From Conidiobolus incongruus B7586 (Eukaryota > Entomophthoromycota > Entomophthoromycetes > Entomophthorales > Conidiobolaceae), in the NCBI GenBank assembly GCA_000697335.1, contig JNEM01015826.1, positions 1 through 33,416 on the forward strand: a DNA stretch of 33,416 nucleotides, read 5' to 3'. Below the pieces are notes generated by a model. That model did not search any database and had not been told where the DNA came from. It was given only the letters and a program-made list of their open reading frames with translations. A program made the translations under genes and the position numbers. Shown one piece after another: positions 22,081 to 32,988 of this stretch. Within the stretch, counting starts at the first letter, position 1; every line of letters starts with the position of its first letter.

Positions 22081-22152
22081 GGCTTGTTGGTTTGGTGGTA
22101 TAATTCTCCCTTAGGGTGGGAGAGATCCTGGGTTCGATTCCCAGTCGAGTGC
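22081..22152 (+). tRNA. tRNA-Pro(AGG)-like, degenerate acceptor stem
   Basis: The anticodon arm CTCCC-TTAGGGT-GGGAG (anticodon AGG) and T arm CTGGG-TTCGATT-CCCAG are perfect, and the 72-nt length and order match eukaryotic tRNA-Pro. The acceptor strands GGCTTGT and TCGAGTG pair poorly: positions 1-72 and 7-66 are mismatched, with two wobbles between. Position 14, normally A, is G. The A-box is therefore degraded, while the B-box GGTTCGATTCC is intact. It may be a decaying gene, a functional outlier, or a tRNA needing end repair. Confidence 0.7.
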
Positions 22153-22160
22153 ATTATTAA

Positions 22161-22167
22161 TTTTTTT
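22161..22167 (+). terminator. Pol III T-run terminator after tRNA-Pro
   Basis: Seven T residues begin 9 nt after the tRNA 3' end, the usual form and distance for RNA polymerase III termination. Confidence 0.6.
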
Positions 22168-22652
22168 CTTATTACCAAATCTAAAATTTTTAATCATTCA
22201 CAATTCAAAACACCTTCATTTACTAAAGTCTATTTTTTCTCTATACTTTTAATATCATTTTATTAGCATTATAAACCTCGATTCTTCAATTAACAATTAC
22301 AAAATTATAATTATTTTCAAAAACTAGTCAATTTTAATCATATTTTAATTTTCAAATAGTTTCATTGTTTAAAATCTAGATAGAAAATTATTTTTTTAGT
22401 TTTTGTTTTTCAATTTTGGTGTTTCAATTTTTTTAAAATAAATGAGATATTTGATAACTTTAATAAATATATAGAAGACTAAACAAGAAAAATTATAAAT
22501 AACTCTAAAAATAAGATTAATATATTTAAAATGATTAAATTTTGTTTCTGGGATTGTTTATATTTACATATAGAATTTAGTTTGATTTTAGGTTAATTGA
22601 ATAATATACAAATATTAGATATACTTATTTAGACTGGGTTTCAACTAGCTGA
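22168..22652. other. AT-rich gap, 3' flank of the Sel1 protein gene
   Basis: No gene is seen. The frames crossing the tRNA here are chance. Polyadenylation of the downstream minus-strand gene should occur in this block. Confidence 0.6.
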
Positions 22653-25600
22653 TTATTTCGCATTCTTGGTGCTAATTGCAATTCGATGGCCAATCGGACT
22701 GCTTAAGCTGCGTTTTAGAGTCATCGAATTGATATACTTCATATTATTCCCACCATGACCACCGCTCTTTGCTCTTTCAGTGAGTTCTATTCCATCCCTG
22801 TGGTTTAGGAATCGCTGTGCGAAGGTATCTCCCTGGGCAGCCGCTTGATGGAACCAGAATAGAGCAGTTGCAACGTTGGCGGCGTTGTATTTGCTATCTT
22901 CGTCATCTTTGGAACTGGATCCGAGTTGGTATCCAGTGTAGAAACTTAGAAAACCCTGATTGGGAGATGTAGTTGTTGGAGAGTTTGTAGGAGATGAATT
23001 GATAGGATTGATGGTTTCAGAAATGTTGGGTAATGATAGATACAGAATGGCTAACTCCCTTTGAGCGACAGCATGCCCTTCCTTGGCAGCAATGGTGAAT
23101 AGTCTGACTGCTTCCATCTGCTGTCTAAGCTCATAGCCTTCCTGGTCATCGATCATAATCCTCTCAGGAAGAGGCCTTGAACTTCTACGCTCGGTAGCAA
23201 AGTCCAAGATATCTGCAGCATGGCTTACAATGCGCTCGACAGCTTCCTTCTTAAGGCTCATCACAGCTAAGGAGAAATCCCAGAAAGCTTTGCCCTCATC
23301 TGAGAGATCGAGAATTGTGGTAGGTACGAATGTGGCAATAGCTTGAAGGTCTTTGAGAAGGTATTTGGGACGGATTTGGCGAAATACTTTCTCAATTTCA
23401 TTGATAATAGAGTCGGTATTTGGTGAATCAGAGATAGAAAGATTGGCAACAATAAGTAGCTCGAGGTTGAAAAGTGTGTGTAATTTGTGGAGAGGAGAAG
23501 GATGTAAAGTTAGCTGTGTGCACAGTGTACCATATGCATCTGAGAGAGCATAGACTGATGTGGATGTGGAGACTAGAGGAGGAGGAATCATACCAGATGC
23601 TGAAGATGATTCAGAAGTAGGTGAAGGAGAGCAGGAAGATAATGAGGGAAGTTTTGGTGTAGGTGGATTATTACTGCCAATTGTCAGTTTTGAAGTAGCA
23701 TCCTCTAAATCGTCGAAATGTCCATAGAAGTTAGAAGATGTTGTAGATTGACGATCAATGTCATCTTTGAAATCGACATCACCTCCTTCAGTAACGAATT
23801 CATTAAACCATAAATCTGTTTCACTATATCTGAAAAAATAATAAAATTCACTGAGAATGAGTCCAACCAATTTGAGATGAATTCCATGATCAAATTCATC
23901 TTCAATAGAGTTGCCGTGAGCACTAAAATCGTGGGATCTGGTAGTATTTTCTTCAATCATTCCCCAAGCGTTATATGCGGTGGAATCTGTCGAAATGCTA
24001 CAGCGATGATTTTTCCTAAAACTATTATGGTAATCTGAGGGTAGCTGGGATTTGCTATTTCCTAATCCTTTGAACTTGTAAGACGGGCTGAAAAGTTGGT
24101 TTTCCACATAATAACATTCCCAATCCATTGTTGTAGCTGCTGCGGCAATAGCAATGTTTTGAACTTCCATGCAAAATCTGTGATATTTATGGTCATTAGG
24201 CAAAAAGTTATAGATATCTCTACCTTCAATATATTTATCCACTTCCACGCAGGTTTGTTCGCTCATTTCAGCCAATTGAGCCAATTCTAATATCGTATTG
24301 CGGTGTCGATCAAATGTCTTGGAAGTACGGAATATATTATATAAAAATCTCAATCTTAGCGAAGAGGCTCGAGACTCTCTCATTTTGAGCATATTGCGAA
24401 GTCGAGATTCGGTTTCCATAGCATAAGCTGTCCAGATATTGCGTTCATGACGGTGAGCTTCCCTAATTGCTTTAGCCCTTTCGAACTCTTTAGAAATATG
24501 CTGAATTAACTGAGAGCAATTATTTTCCCGGTACGATAAAGGTAATGTCTTGATAAGTTCTCGAGCCTGCTGAAAGGTGACTGCATCGCTAAATTTGTTA
24601 TTTTCGCGGGAGAGTGTTACAGCTGCTGCTAATATACAATCAAGTGAAGGAACAGAGGGTGAAATGATATCATATGAGGTATATTGTATATCATATGAAG
24701 TCAATAGTAAAATAATCGCATTTCCAATCGTTTTTAATGCAGGTAATTCATTGTGTTCTTCAGGTTGTTGCTCCGTAGGTGTTAAAAAGGGCGCGTTTGT
24801 GAGGGGTGGGTTTGTTGTAGGAGATAGATGAACATTCTGATTATCGTGAGCTTGCACTGATCCAACAACAACTTGCAATACTGCCATATTTGGGGCTGGA
24901 GAAGCGGGAAGTGCACCAATTTCATAGATAGATGCACGGGATGCGTCAAGGAGTGTGACTAGAGTTTTTTGTGATGGTGTCAATTTGGATTCTATGGAAT
25001 TTATACGGGATGAGAAAAACTGATGAAGCGTCACAACATCTTGTGGAGCAATTGCCAATGTCGGTGTAACCGAAGGAAATGCAATAGGAGATGAAGAAGA
25101 AGATTGGCTGCAAGGTAACAAAGGTAAATGTTGTGTTATAGATCCACATGGATCAGAGAGATCTGAAGGAATGAATTGATTCGTAATAGATTCAATCAGA
25201 CTTTTGATTTTTGAATCTATTCTTAATGATCTCCTATTCCAACCAAGAGAATGATTTGCCAAAGTGGTGACATATCTATACAATCTTTGATGTGTTGTGA
25301 ATAGAATTCTTTGGCGTCTCTTCTCAGAAATATAGTAATCTTCGCAAAGTCCATAATATTCTGGGTAGGTTATAACTTTACCAAGAAATCGAAAAAAGAA
25401 AAATTTCAGCATCAATAAAATGTTTGCATATTGATGTAGATGGGGTGGGAGAGATTTGATGATAGAGTGTGATAAAGCAATGAGACAAGGGGGAATGTAT
25501 TTGTCAAGAATGGCAAGTAAGTCAATACAAGCCTGGTCAAAGAATTTTTCAATATCGCTATTAGATGTAGTTGGGGTTGGATGATGGATTGAAGTGTGTG

Positions 25601-26372
25601 AGTATGAGCGTGATCGGGGTCTCATAAGATGACGGTTAATTGTTTCTTCTTCCGAGAGTTTCAAAACGGATTCTCCCTTTCGTAAAATCTTCATAATTTG
25701 TGTTTCCAGAGAGCCGTGTGGTGTCCAATTATGAAGCCTAACATAACGATCCAGACTATTCAATAAAAATCTTTCGCCCTTTCTCTCTTTAATCAAATTT
25801 ACATGAATTTTTGACCATAGTTCAAGTCTCAGTTTTTCTTCTGTAGCAAACTGAGGGGAATCAAATAGACTATATGTAAGAATGCTAGGAAGGGAATAAT
25901 ATTCTGATGTTTCAAGGCAGATAGCGTCCAGCGCATCTGGCGATAAACTTCCAACCAAAGAAGCAACCACATCAGAGTTTGTCCTGAGAAAGGCTAAAAG
26001 TTGGAGAATGACCGAGCTACTCTTAAAGGTAATTTGGTCTAGAAAACTAATATGGATTTTAGAGTCCATTAATCGGTTAACTAGGAGTCTTTTTTCTAAG
26101 TTTTGGAATTGTCGGTACAATTGAGTAAATTCATCTTTTTTCTCATTTTTGAATAAATCATATAATTGATCGAAGGTTTCGCTCAAGTATAGATAGTCTC
26201 TACTCGTTATCTTGGAAGATATGAATAGAGTTCTGAGCCTTTGTATTTCCCTTATTTCTCCCTGGCGCTGAAATTTATCAAGGGATAGTAGTAATCGAAG
26301 GTCCGACAGTTGGATAGCACCACTGTCAATAGACAAAAAAGTATTTGGAATTGAAGGATTTGGCTTAGTCAT
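22653..26372 (-). CDS. Large protein with helical RasGAP-like region and C-terminal Sel1 repeats
   Basis: A single uninterrupted frame of 1239 codons from ATG 26372 to TAA, with all Trp codons TGG and no intron, unlike most neighbours. The N-terminal third is helical and charged. A segment around residues 290-370 (I-P-P-C-L-I-A-L-S-H-S-I-I-K-S-L, then L-M-L-K-F-F-F-F-R-F-L-G and Y-P-E-Y-Y-G-L) resembles the helices of fungal proteins with a RasGAP-like fold, but I see no confident arginine finger. Ser/Pro-rich linkers follow near 480-540 and 890-940. The C-terminus carries Sel1-like units at about 1082-1112 (A-V-R-L-F-T-I-A-A-K-E-G-H-A-V-A-Q) and 1163-1194 (A-L-F-W-F-H-Q-A-A-A-Q-G-D-T-F-A-Q-R-F-L). 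Sel1 repeats are protein-binding helices. A signalling scaffold is a plausible inference; the exact family is unproven. Confidence 0.72.
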   Translation of the reverse strand: MTKPNPSIPNTFLSIDSGAIQLSDLRLLLSLDKFQRQGEIREIQRLRTLFISSKITSRDYLYLSETFDQLYDLFKNEKKDEFTQLYRQFQNLEKRLLVNRLMDSKIHISFLDQITFKSSSVILQLLAFLRTNSDVVASLVGSLSPDALDAICLETSEYYSLPSILTYSLFDSPQFATEEKLRLELWSKIHVNLIKERKGERFLLNSLDRYVRLHNWTPHGSLETQIMKILRKGESVLKLSEEETINRHLMRPRSRSYSHTSIHHPTPTTSNSDIEKFFDQACIDLLAILDKYIPPCLIALSHSIIKSLPPHLHQYANILLMLKFFFFRFLGKVITYPEYYGLCEDYYISEKRRQRILFTTHQRLYRYVTTLANHSLGWNRRSLRIDSKIKSLIESITNQFIPSDLSDPCGSITQHLPLLPCSQSSSSSPIAFPSVTPTLAIAPQDVVTLHQFFSSRINSIESKLTPSQKTLVTLLDASRASIYEIGALPASPAPNMAVLQVVVGSVQAHDNQNVHLSPTTNPPLTNAPFLTPTEQQPEEHNELPALKTIGNAIILLLTSYDIQYTSYDIISPSVPSLDCILAAAVTLSRENNKFSDAVTFQQARELIKTLPLSYRENNCSQLIQHISKEFERAKAIREAHRHERNIWTAYAMETESRLRNMLKMRESRASSLRLRFLYNIFRTSKTFDRHRNTILELAQLAEMSEQTCVEVDKYIEGRDIYNFLPNDHKYHRFCMEVQNIAIAAAATTMDWECYYVENQLFSPSYKFKGLGNSKSQLPSDYHNSFRKNHRCSISTDSTAYNAWGMIEENTTRSHDFSAHGNSIEDEFDHGIHLKLVGLILSEFYYFFRYSETDLWFNEFVTEGGDVDFKDDIDRQSTTSSNFYGHFDDLEDATSKLTIGSNNPPTPKLPSLSSCSPSPTSESSSASGMIPPPLVSTSTSVYALSDAYGTLCTQLTLHPSPLHKLHTLFNLELLIVANLSISDSPNTDSIINEIEKVFRQIRPKYLLKDLQAIATFVPTTILDLSDEGKAFWDFSLAVMSLKKEAVERIVSHAADILDFATERRSSRPLPERIMIDDQEGYELRQQMEAVRLFTIAAKEGHAVAQRELAILYLSLPNISETINPINSSPTNSPTTTSPNQGFLSFYTGYQLGSSSKDDEDSKYNAANVATALFWFHQAAAQGDTFAQRFLNHRDGIELTERAKSGGHGGNNMKYINSMTLKRSLSSPIGHRIAISTKNAK

Positions 26373-26900
26373 ATTTGAGATTATTATAAGCTAAAAGGAT
26401 AAGGTTAAATAAAGTTCATATGATATATGCGAAATGAAATTAATGCTGGCAGATGGTTGAATGAATTAGTTCAACCGCGTTGGTATTATTAGAACTATTT
26501 ACAGAGCTAGTATAATGAAAATATAAGTGCTGAATAATCGTAGAGTTGGTTAGGAAATGAACAAAGAGTGAATGAAACCAATACAAGAAGAAGAGTGATT
26601 TTGTACTCTTTTATTAAATAAATGTGAAAGTAAAAAAGAAGCTAGATGAGAGTGAATTTTAGTGAGTGTCTAAAATTGAGTGTGAGGATGGGAAATAGCA
26701 TTGGGGGTATTGTAATTAATAAATTGAATATGGAAAAATTCAGATTTCAATGGGAACTTTTGAAGGGGGAATAGCGTATGCCAGGGGAGGATTTAGGTTA
26801 TTATGTCAGGTGGGGAAAAGTGAAACTGTTGATTCCAATCAAAACAGTGAGCTCTCATAAGTATAGACCTCTCGACAGTCTTTATCATAAGCTAACTGTG
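26373..26900 (-). promoter_or_regulatory. Pyrimidine-rich upstream region of the Sel1 protein gene
   Basis: Upstream of the 1239-codon gene the composition changes: read on the minus strand it is rich in C/T tracts and C runs, unlike the A/T background. Two AGGGG boxes (plus strand 26764-26768 and 26783-26787) match the yeast stress-response element core, with further G4 runs near 26701 and 26811. It could be a long 5' leader, a promoter, or both. No upstream coding exon was recognised. Confidence 0.4.
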
Positions 26901-28945
26901 CAACTTTTGTATCTATAGTTTATTTCCGAACCATCATTATACTATTTAATATCAGATCATCAGAAGATTACATTCCGATAAGTTAAACTAAATCCTAACT
27001 GATCCAAATCAATAGTGATTTCATATTTCAGCCAATGTTAATGAATTATGGATGTTCTTTAATTGAAAACTTATTTTTTTTATTACTAACAATATTTAAT
27101 AAAACCGACCATCATAGGCACTAGTCTCTTTCAAGATATATTTTGCATGTCTTGTTAGTTTATTTGCTTTTTAGTTAGGTGTCATTGAATTAAACTTCAA
27201 TTTATCCACCAGTAAAATTACCGAATGAAAAACTATTCCATGAACCTCACATGATATGAGTGATCCTTGTAGTTACAAACTACCAGGCTGACCACATTGT
27301 ATATATCAGCGGGATGATATCTATATACTCCTTATCAACTTGATACTGATCTAAGGGCAAGTAGTATAAATTAATTATTAGGATCAGATCCCAAATGATT
27401 GTTAAATATAATTAATACTGAAATTTCATTGAATAATTGGTTGATATCATATTAATAATTATAATTTAACATTTCAATTCTCTGTTACTCTAGATATATG
27501 CTGATAAATTTTAATTTTTTGATTTTTTTGCCCCTCAATATGTTTTATTATTCAGCAACTACCAATCTAATTCAAGTTAATACGCCAACAATTTCAATTG
27601 GAAACTAAAACATAGAATATACCAGTATTCTATCAATCAAACAACCTAAAATTAATTAAAATATAAATATTAAAATAATTTGATCATGGTGGGAAATTAA
27701 TATCCTTTCTTCGATAGTTAGAAATTTTATATATCAAGTTAGGCGTCGATTAATGTTTATCCTTTGCAAGCGTCATCTAATTAATTTGACAAGGTAATCA
27801 AAGCGTGGTCTGACATACAATCACTTGCATGAAATCATTCTATTAAATCATTCGATCAAAATGACCCTTGAATACTTCAATTTACACCAGTACACATACT
27901 TTTAAATTATATTTATGATTTCATATTGTGAATATTTGTACAAATTTTTAATTAAATTTAAATGTGATATTGTTAAAGATTTGTACATTTTCTATTTCTG
28001 AGCAACTAACTTTTTGAAATATCAAATATAATTAGTGTAAATTATTATCCATTCAATATAAAAATTTATAATATTAGGTTTAAAAATATATTTTACACAA
28101 ATATATAGTTCATAGTATTATTTATATATTAATATTACTTTTATCTAATTATATTTTAATGTAATCCCAATTTAGCTAGAAATCAATATATTAATTTTAA
28201 AATATTACCCCATAATCTTTATTTGTTAAATTTGAAAATCTAACCAAAACCCATGTCTCAGATTGTTTAAATATGTTATATTGAAGAAATTTAATATAAA
28301 ATTGAATGAGTATAAAAGGGGTTTATTTGGATTTTAATTGATAAAATTGATGTGTTATTGAATTTTGAGTATGAATTTATGGGCTTAATTGGATAAAATT
28401 TTCCTTCATTTTAATCATAACTCTAGTTATTATAAAATGAAATAATATGAATTTTAAAGTTATTTAAATATAATTCATTCTTTTAATCTTGAATATTTAA
28501 GCCTGAAAATTATATCTTTAATCAATCAATTAAAATACGATTAATTTTCATAATTTAACTAAATCACAATATTTCATAATGAATATTATTTAATTTTTTT
28601 GTGAAAATTACTTATTCAAGTGATTTGAGATAAAGATAAATGTTGAGCGACTCAAATAGTTATTTTTGTTCATAGTTTAATCAATTTCATAATTTAACTC
28701 AGCTAATGCATTTTATTTATTAATATATAACTAATCAACTATATTCCTTCGATTAATTGATGATTTTTCACATTTATAATATATACTGATGATCTTATAG
28801 AATTCATTACTTATATAATGTAAATATTAAGATAAGAAAATAAAATCGAAATAAAATTGGAAATGAGTTATATCATAAAATAAAATTGTAAATCAGTTTT
28901 ATGCTTCTACTGACTTAGTGATTAATCACTATTTAGCTTGTTAGA
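26901..28945. other. Gene-free AT-rich DNA
   Basis: A few patches of ordinary composition (26990-27360, 27700-27900) have no long open frame on either strand. No RNA gene or repeat family was recognised. Confidence 0.55.
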
Positions 28946-29359
28946 ATGGCAGCAGTTATGCCAGTTCTCGGTTCTACTGTAAGTACTTCGGCTATAGTAG
29001 CCTGCTTATTTAACATTTTCTATATTTTATATGAATATTTATAATATTTTTTTAATATATCATTTTGATTATTGAAATCAATTTTGGTTTATTCAAAGTT
29101 TGAATCCGACGCAATCATATTATTTTTGAATTTTGAAATTGAACATTTATAATTCCAATGAATTCTATCATTTATAAATTTCAGACTAAATAATATATTA
29201 TATATAAAACAATAATTTATATTTTAATCTTATTATTTGATGGTAATTTGAATATTTTACTCTTGTTTTCAGAATGCTAATTTGCCTATATTCTACTTCC
29301 CATAGATCATCTCATATAGTCATGCTGAATTGATTCATTTTGGATTGATTATGTGTTAA
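28946..29359 (+). CDS. Possible tiny two-exon gene
   Basis: ATG 28946 starts M-A-A-V-M-P-V-L-G-S-T, followed at once by a strong GTAAGT donor (28979). A pyrimidine-rich acceptor ending CCCATAG at 29305 would join it in phase to I-I-S-Y-S-H-A-E-L-I-H-F-G-L-I-M-C and TAA, 28 residues in all. An earlier acceptor at 29272 gives 21 residues ending at TAG. The good splice signals are the only support. The intron (327 nt) is long for this window and the product matches nothing I know. It may be the first exon of a gene whose other exons I missed. Confidence 0.25.
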
Positions 29360-32270
29360 AATAATTATACAATAATGATTCCATTATAATATATATAATT
29401 ATCAGCCAATACACTAAAATAATATTATCAAAATGATCATTTATTATTCATTCATATTATTCTAACAAATATTTTGATATAAATATATTTTAAATAAAAT
29501 AATAATATTTATATTAACATCCCAGAGCTGTTTAATTTATTGAAAACATTATATAAAATCAATAGTAATAAAATTGTAGCAATACGTGAGATAGGAAATT
29601 AAGCTGGAGTATTTTTTCATAGTCTATCAAGCACAGCATCAAGGATAACTTCAAGTAATTTTGTTTTAGATATAATAATTTTGAACCAATTAATACCTCC
29701 TTCATCCTTGAATAATTGTATCATATAAAAAAATCATATAGTTGTCAATTAATCATATTTTTTATTCATTTGATAACTACTTTTAATAGTTTTAATTGAA
29801 TCAATTATGGTTTACTAATTGATGTTTTATTAAAAAAACATCTCATAACACTAAATAAAATTCAATATATAATTATTTAACTATAATGATTTAATATTAT
29901 AGATATTTTTATTATTACTATAATTATATAATCAATATTATTTTATAGTTTATTATTAATTGCTCAAAAAATATAATATCAACAAATTTTATAAAATATT
30001 ATATATATATGTACTAAAGTTATATATATCATTTTATTAAACTATATATTGAAACATTCGTTGTATTGAAATTATCTCTAATGTATAATTAAAATTTTCC
30101 TTTTATAATAAAGTAATATATTTATAGGGATAAATTAACATATACAAAAATCTTATTTTGAATATACACACTAAAGTACAATGACTAACAGAACCTTTCT
30201 AGCAAACTAAATCAATAAATTGATAAAAGTGCCTTAAAAATTAATATATAAGTGACTTTTTTGCTTATACCTTATTATTTATTATATACCATTCTTAAAA
30301 CTTTACTGGTTTTGAGCGGACCTATATATTCAATTACGGCCTAGATAAATTATAATTTATACATAATACCCTTAGATAATATATTATAATCCTATTTGTT
30401 TTTCAAGGATTATAACATTATATATCTACATATATTCATCTTTATTCAAAAATAAAAAATATATTTATATTTTAGCTTGTAATATATAAAAACAAGTTAA
30501 AACATTATCAAGTATTTTAGGTATTAAAATGGAAATGGAAATATAAGAATCATATAAACTCCAGGTGGATTCAAGTTATCATAATTTTTGAGATTAAATA
30601 AATTTTTCATTTGATGTAATAATCAATTGAAAAATATATGGTATAAAGGAGTTTTTTATTGCATCAAATCACAACCTTATATATAAAGTCTAATATTTCA
30701 AAAACAGGATCGTTAAAATATAAATATCACCAAAAATAGATCAAGAATATATTTAAATAATTATAATGTTGGAACCTCATAAACATATATTTTTAATGGA
30801 ATAGTTATGAAAATAAAAATTACTCAATAGGTTAAGCTTCTTTATTTTAAATTTTATCTAGTCGAATATATTTTTTAAAAAGCTTACATAAGGCTTGTAT
30901 TTTTAAATTTAAATTTCAAATAACTTATTTAAATTAAACAACCTATTAATAGATTTTTTATTATTTGATATCAATATATATCAAACAGAAATTGTTTTTA
31001 TATATGATAAAAGAAATAGTATTTTTAAAAATCAATCAAATAAAAATATTATTAAAATAATCTTAAATATGACTAGAAGATTATATTACTCATAATTTTA
31101 TGCCAGTTTTATATTCTTTTTAAATAAGTAATAGTTTTTTTATAAATGTTCAAAAATTAATATTTTGTAAATTAAATTAATATACTCAAAATTATTTTTC
31201 CTTATAAAGATATTTTTAATTACTTATGATAGTTATTATATAGATTACTGATAAATGAATATATATAATATAATAACATTCCTATTTATTTTGGATGATA
31301 ATATTTTTTGAACTTTAATATTATATTTTTTATATTTAATATTTAAAATAATTAATATTTTTAATCTATATTTAAAAACTCAATTGAAAATATTTTGTTT
31401 AGAAAATATAAAATTGGTTATTAAATAATATATATTTATAAATAATATTAAACCAAATTATATTATTAAAATAGATTTTATTATTATAAATTATTTCAAA
31501 CTAGATACTTATATAATAAAATTAATAAAAATAATGATTATAATGATATTTATTCAATGAATTTAAATTAAAAATAATATCAAAAGATAAATATCTTATT
31601 AATTTCATAATATAATTTAGGAATTTTTTTTATTTTATTATAATATTTTTTTAAAATTATAGCTATTTTAGTTTTTTATTTCTTACTAAGTTTAAAGCAT
31701 ATATTATATTGTTTATTTATTAATCCAAGTTTATATCCTAATTTATATATTAAACTTATAAAACTAATATTATAAATTTTTCTAAATTCAAAATTATTTA
31801 AATTATAAGTTTAAAATAATTTATTTTTTGGTTAATGACATATTTAAATAAGTCATTATTTTTTACAATCTAGTTAAATCATTGTCATTGAATTTTTAAA
31901 ACTTATAATAATATTTTTATATTAACAAAATAAAATAATTTTGGAAAATATTATTTGGATTAAATATAATCAAATTTAATAATAAAATTTTGAAATTTTT
32001 ATTTTTTAATAAAATATTTATATCAATGTTAATATAGGTTATTATTGATATATAAAATTAACATAATATTTAATTTTTCAAAAATCATAGGATTTTTTAT
32101 TTTTAAATTTTTAAATAATAATTTTAATTTTATTAAAGATATATATATTTTATAAAACTTAATAATAATATTAGAAAAGATTTAATTATAATCTATTTAT
32201 TTTATATTTTTTATTCAAAATATAGCTTTATATTATTTATAAATTATTCTAATTAAATTAAGTATTATAA
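29360..32270. other. Gene-free, very AT-rich DNA, CA/TG-poor from about 30840
   Basis: No coding frame or RNA gene was recognised. From about 30840 the composition becomes like 5460-6720: G and C are very scarce, and CA/TG are rare compared with CT/AG (for example, none in 31321-31380). Short similar A/T words recur, but no unit could be defined by eye. Confidence 0.5.
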
Positions 32271-32988
32271 GCATAATAGTAACAAAACCAATATAATATA
32301 AGAAAAGATTTAATATCAAAATAATAAATCATACGAATATAATAATTAAGTATGGAAATATAAGCAAAGTTTAATTAAGCATTAATAAACAATAAATCAT
32401 TGATATATTATCTTTTATAATAGGTATTTTCAATATATTATAATATTGACAAAATATAATCTTAATTTTAAAAATAATATAAAAAATAGAAAAACCTTGT
32501 TTATTAAATAGTTTAATATTATTTATAATATTAATTTAGATTTAAAAATATAGATTAATAATATAATCTATAGTTGATTAAGTTATATAAAAATATATAA
32601 ATAAATTTGTAAGCGTAGTGGTAGTTAAACTAATATAGTGCAGAGGAAGACTTAATATAAAAGTAGTGTGGCGCAGAACGTGGTAATATAACGTGGCTGT
32701 AGCGTGCAAGTGTAAACAAAGTTTAATTAAGCTTCGAACTAGGATGAGTCACCGATATATTAAGATTTATATTAGGTAGTGCCAATATCCTACAATATCA
32801 ACAGAATATAGTCTCAATTTTAGAAATAGTGTAAAAGTAAAAAATAGTAAGAATTGAGAGGAAAAAGAGGAACCTAGTTTATTAGATAATTTAATACTAT
32901 TTATACAATTAATTTAACTACATAAGTATAAATTAATCATATAATTTATAGTTAATTGGATTATATGAAAGTGTATATAAGAATTTAG
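32271..32988 (+). repeat. Two-copy tandem repeat, first copy strongly AT-drifted
   Basis: Unit A (about 32271-32609) and unit B (about 32613-32988) align end to end with small indels. Both begin GC(A/G)TA(A/G)T, share CAAAGTTTAATTAAGC (A at 32365, B at 32717), and end around TATAGTT(G/A)ATT. Most differences are B to A changes of C to T and G to A, for example GTGCAGAGGAAGACT in B against ATATAAGAAAAGATT in A. Unit B carries a GC-richer head (32613-32740) including GTGGCGCAGAACGTGG and GCTTCGAACTAGG, which look faintly like Pol III A and B boxes. No protein is encoded. It could be a satellite or a short interspersed element. Confidence 0.7.

Noticed and set aside
21936-22266. Short frames on both strands around 22080-22150
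   Set aside because: They run through the tRNA-Pro gene and have no coding composition outside it.
32600-32760. A true tRNA gene in the GC-rich head of repeat unit B
   Set aside because: A-box-like and B-box-like words occur, but no cloverleaf with acceptor and anticodon stems can be drawn.
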